NCBI GenBank assembly: GCA_003223995.1
Contig: QHYA01000204.1
Location: forward strand, 1-8,575
Length of the DNA stretch: 8,575 bases
Origin: Acidobacteriota bacterium
GTDB taxonomy: Bacteria; Acidobacteriota; Polarisedimenticolia; QHYA01
Direction: 5' to 3'
Shown here: piece by piece, positions 7,084 through 8,575 of the stretch
Layout of the letters: the number at the start of each line of letters is the position of its first letter
How positions within the stretch are numbered: position 1 is the stretch's first letter
Notes under the pieces: generated by a model
Seen by the model: only the letters and a program-made list of their open reading frames with translations
What the model was told of the DNA's origin: nothing
The model's database searches: none
Translations under genes and position numbers: made by a program

Positions 7084-7947
7084 ATGACCCCCTCGAGAGC
7101 CCTCGTCGCAAACCGATCCGTCCGTCTCGGGCTGGCCCTCCTGTTGCCGTTGCTCCTGGGCGCGATCCTGTCTCCCCTGCTGAGCGGCGCCTTCCCCCAC
7201 CATTTCGCCGCCACCGACCTGGCCCATCGCTACGAGCCACCCGGAAAGGAACACCTCTTCGGCACCGACTCCCTCGGACGGGACGTGTTCGCGCGGATGC
7301 TCAGGGCTGCGCGGGCCTCGATGGCCGTGGGTCTTCTGTCGACGGCCCTGGCGGGGGCCATTGCCCTGTGTGCCGGCTCGCTGGCCGGCTATTACGGCGG
7401 CGCGACCGACTTCACGCTCAGCCGGCTGATCGAGATCGTCCTCTCCTTTCCCACGCTGTTCATCATCCTTGCGCTGCTGGGAGCCGATCCACCGCTCCTG
7501 CGCCATGTTTCCGACCTTGCCCGGATCACGCTTGTCGTGGGGATGATCGGATGGACTGGCATGGCGAGGCACCTCAGAGCGGAGTTTCTCAAGTGGAGAG
7601 GAATGGATTTTGTTCAGGCCGCCCGGGCAGCGGGCGCGAGCGACCTGCGGATCATCCTCAGGCACATCCTGCCGAACTCCCTCGCGCCCTTGCTCGTCTC
7701 CGCAGCCTTCTTCGTCGCCCAGGCGATCCTGCTCGAGGCGGCTATCTCATTCCTCGGCTTCGGGATCCAGCCGCCCGAGCCCTCCTGGGGAAGCATGCTC
7801 GCCGAAGCGGAGGAAGCCGTCGCGGAGGGCTGGTGGCTGGCTCTGTTTCCCGGAGGCGCGCTGTTTCTCTCCGTGCTCGGCTGCAACCTGATCGGAGAAG
7901 GACTGAGGCAAGCGCTCGACCCGCGAGGCTTCGAGCCGGGCCCATGA
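7084..7947 (+). CDS. ABC peptide-type transporter permease, DppC/OppC-like
   Basis: This is a 287-residue second permease subunit of the importer. The family landmark HLFGTDSLGRDVFARMLRAA is at residues 57-76, after an N-terminal helix (about 13-33) and a short periplasmic segment. Further membrane helices lie near 78-101, 113-135, 147-163, 201-222 and 254-273. The EAA coupling loop runs about 177-200 (FVQAARAAGASDLRIILRHI, followed by LPNSLAP). The C-terminal half has the conserved AISFLGFGIQPPEPSWGSML and ends LIGEGLRQALDPR, typical of DppC/OppC. The ATG is two bases after the stop of the first permease; AAGG abuts it with no spacer, so coupled translation is more likely than independent initiation. 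In most Dpp/Opp operons one or two ATPase genes follow. None does here, since the next recognisable gene is on the opposite strand. The protein appears complete. Confidence 0.93.
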   Translation: MTPSRALVANRSVRLGLALLLPLLLGAILSPLLSGAFPHHFAATDLAHRYEPPGKEHLFGTDSLGRDVFARMLRAARASMAVGLLSTALAGAIALCAGSLAGYYGGATDFTLSRLIEIVLSFPTLFIILALLGADPPLLRHVSDLARITLVVGMIGWTGMARHLRAEFLKWRGMDFVQAARAAGASDLRIILRHILPNSLAPLLVSAAFFVAQAILLEAAISFLGFGIQPPEPSWGSMLAEAEEAVAEGWWLALFPGGALFLSVLGCNLIGEGLRQALDPRGFEPGP

Positions 7948-7980
7948 CAGCACCCCACACTCCGTCGCTCCAGAGTGAGC

Positions 7981-8040
7981 GAAGAGAGCCCGCTAATGCT
8001 AATCGCGCTTCGGCTAGCTTTCGGCTAGCGCTAGCTCTTC
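7981..8040. repeat. Imperfect inverted repeat enclosing GCTAAT and TTCGGCTAGC direct repeats
   Basis: GAAGAG (7981-7986) pairs with CTCTTC (8035-8040), and CGCTA (7991-7995) with TAGCG (8026-8030), separated by a 4x4 internal loop. Inside are GCTAAT twice in tandem (7992-8003) and TTCGGCTAGC twice with an 11-bp period (8009-8018, 8020-8029). The palindrome GCTAGC occurs three times (8013-8018, 8024-8029, 8030-8035). A short inner helix capped by TTCG (8009-8012) is possible. A transcribed structured element, a terminator or a decayed mobile repeat are all possible; I cannot choose. Confidence 0.5.
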
Positions 8041-8077
8041 TCATCCTGGCCGCTCTCCCGGGGACGTCCTCCTCATC

Positions 8078-8101
8078 GCGTACGGATCCATGCGTACGGA
8101 T
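8078..8101. repeat. Two direct copies of GCGTACGGAT
   Basis: The ten-base unit GCGTACGGAT occurs at 8078-8087 and 8092-8101, a 14-bp period, just downstream of the stop codon of the leftward gene. Each copy contains the palindrome CGTACG. The role is unknown; it may be slippage-derived or a protein-binding pair. Confidence 0.5.
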
Positions 8102-8107
8102 ACATCC

Positions 8108-8575
8108 TCATGGAGAGGCGGAGGCCGCGAGCCTGGAGGCGCGCCACATCGCCTCCGCGGCCCCTTCCTTGTCTCCCGCGGCCCCTCGAACCGAGGCCAG
8201 AAAGCTGAAGAGGGCCGGCGAGTTCGGGTCGTGGGACGCACACCTCTCGAGGACCTCCCGAGCTTCCCGCGACCGTCCGGAAACGATCAAGGAGCGAGCT
8301 GTGACGAGTGAAGCCAATACACCGTCCTGCTGCCATGCAGACAATCGGTGGCCCTCCTTGAGGGCCGCGGCGGCCTCCGCAGGGCCGATCCTCCTCAGGT
8401 CGAATGTTCCCGGTGTCGCGAAGCGAATAGGCTCGGCGGCCCGCTCCTGGGGGCAGTACACGGCGGTGGAGTCGTCGATGAAGACGAGCGACCAGCCCGA
8501 CTTCCCCTCCAGATGCCTCAGCACCGGATGGCCGTCTCTCATTCTCCGCCAGGACAGAACCAGCAGGTCGGGATG
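8108..8575 (-). CDS. C-terminal end of a TPR-like protein, possibly a membrane glycosyltransferase relative (5' end outside window)
   Basis: The minus strand is open from the right edge to a stop at 8110-8108, giving 155 visible residues; the start lies beyond 8575, and the ATG at 8542 is internal, since the frame continues upstream as HPDLLVLSWRR. The first part (VLRHLEGKSGWSLVFIDDST, then AVY) resembles the extracytoplasmic tail found after the membrane domain of some bacterial PMT/GT39-like proteins, where a trailing W-LVF-DD-AVY strand pattern is common; that is a tentative resemblance. The second part (about residues 85-150) has two TPR-like helix pairs: LVTARSLIVSGRSREAREVL, and ALFSFLASVRGAAGDKEGAA followed by EAMWRASRLA. 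Third codon positions are strongly G/C, as in the other genes. It is convergent with the transporter operon and probably unrelated to it functionally. No membrane segment is visible in the part present. Confidence 0.6.
   Translation of the reverse strand, partial: HPDLLVLSWRRMRDGHPVLRHLEGKSGWSLVFIDDSTAVYCPQERAAEPIRFATPGTFDLRRIGPAEAAAALKEGHRLSAWQQDGVLASLVTARSLIVSGRSREAREVLERCASHDPNSPALFSFLASVRGAAGDKEGAAEAMWRASRLAASASP

Larger units (their letters stand above)
7948..8107. other. Convergent intergenic region rich in short repeats; no clear terminator
   Basis: These 160 bases separate the stop of the DppC-like gene from the stop of the leftward gene. They hold a 6-bp-stem hairpin (7965-7970 with 7977-7982), a longer imperfect inverted repeat (7981-8040) and several short direct repeats described separately. 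No stem followed by a run of T on either strand was found, so an intrinsic terminator cannot be called with confidence. The inverted repeats may serve as a weak bidirectional transcription end. Confidence 0.45.

Noticed and set aside
7965..7982. Intrinsic terminator for the transporter operon
   Set aside because: The 6-bp stem is not followed by a T-run on either strand, so the hairpin alone does not support a rho-independent terminator.
8090..8311. Plus-strand open frame of 73 codons
   Set aside because: It is antisense to the better-supported leftward TPR-like gene, has an Arg/Gly-rich composition and no recognisable motif.
1..8575. CRISPR array, tRNA, rRNA, insertion sequence or prophage genes
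   Set aside because: I saw no regularly spaced repeats, no cloverleaf-like sequence and no transposase or phage protein motif; nearly all bases are accounted for by ordinary coding genes.

Overview
The window is GC-rich (strong G/C bias at third codon positions) and almost fully coding. It carries one rightward set of closely packed genes, then a short intergenic stretch and the end of a leftward gene. The protein types suggest a GC-rich, double-membrane bacterium: an exported S55-family protein, a secreted beta-propeller protein with Ig-like tail domains, and proline/alanine-rich linkers. Acidobacteriota is my best guess from the look of the proteins. That is inference; no rRNA or other taxonomic marker is present.

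Layout, left to right. 1-249 is the C-terminal end of an unrecognised gene. 270-2156 is an exported protein of the SpoIVB/S55 serine peptidase family, with its two halves in the reverse of the SpoIVB order. 2153-4381 is a secreted beta-propeller protein with about seven blades and a tail of beta-sandwich domains. 4378-6057 is a lipoprotein substrate-binding protein of the family 5 (oligopeptide/dipeptide) ABC importers. 6098-7081 and 7084-7947 are its two DppB/OppB-like and DppC/OppC-like permeases. 7948-8107 is a noncoding stretch dense in short repeats and inverted repeats. 8108-8575, on the minus strand, is the C-terminal end of a protein with TPR-like helices, convergent with the operon.

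The five complete genes look like one transcription unit. Two junctions overlap by four bases (GTGA at 2153, ATGA at 4378), and the others are 20, 40 and 2 bp apart. No promoter is visible between them, so the promoter probably lies upstream of the window. The ABC system has binding protein and permeases but no ATPase subunit: the next gene is convergent, so the ATPase must be encoded elsewhere.

The most interesting points are the permuted S55 domain, the linkage of a putative envelope peptidase and an exported propeller to a peptide importer, the roughly 73-residue insertion inside one blade of an otherwise regular 41-residue repeat, and the repeat-rich convergent intergenic region. A joint role in processing and importing envelope peptides is a hypothesis from gene order only.
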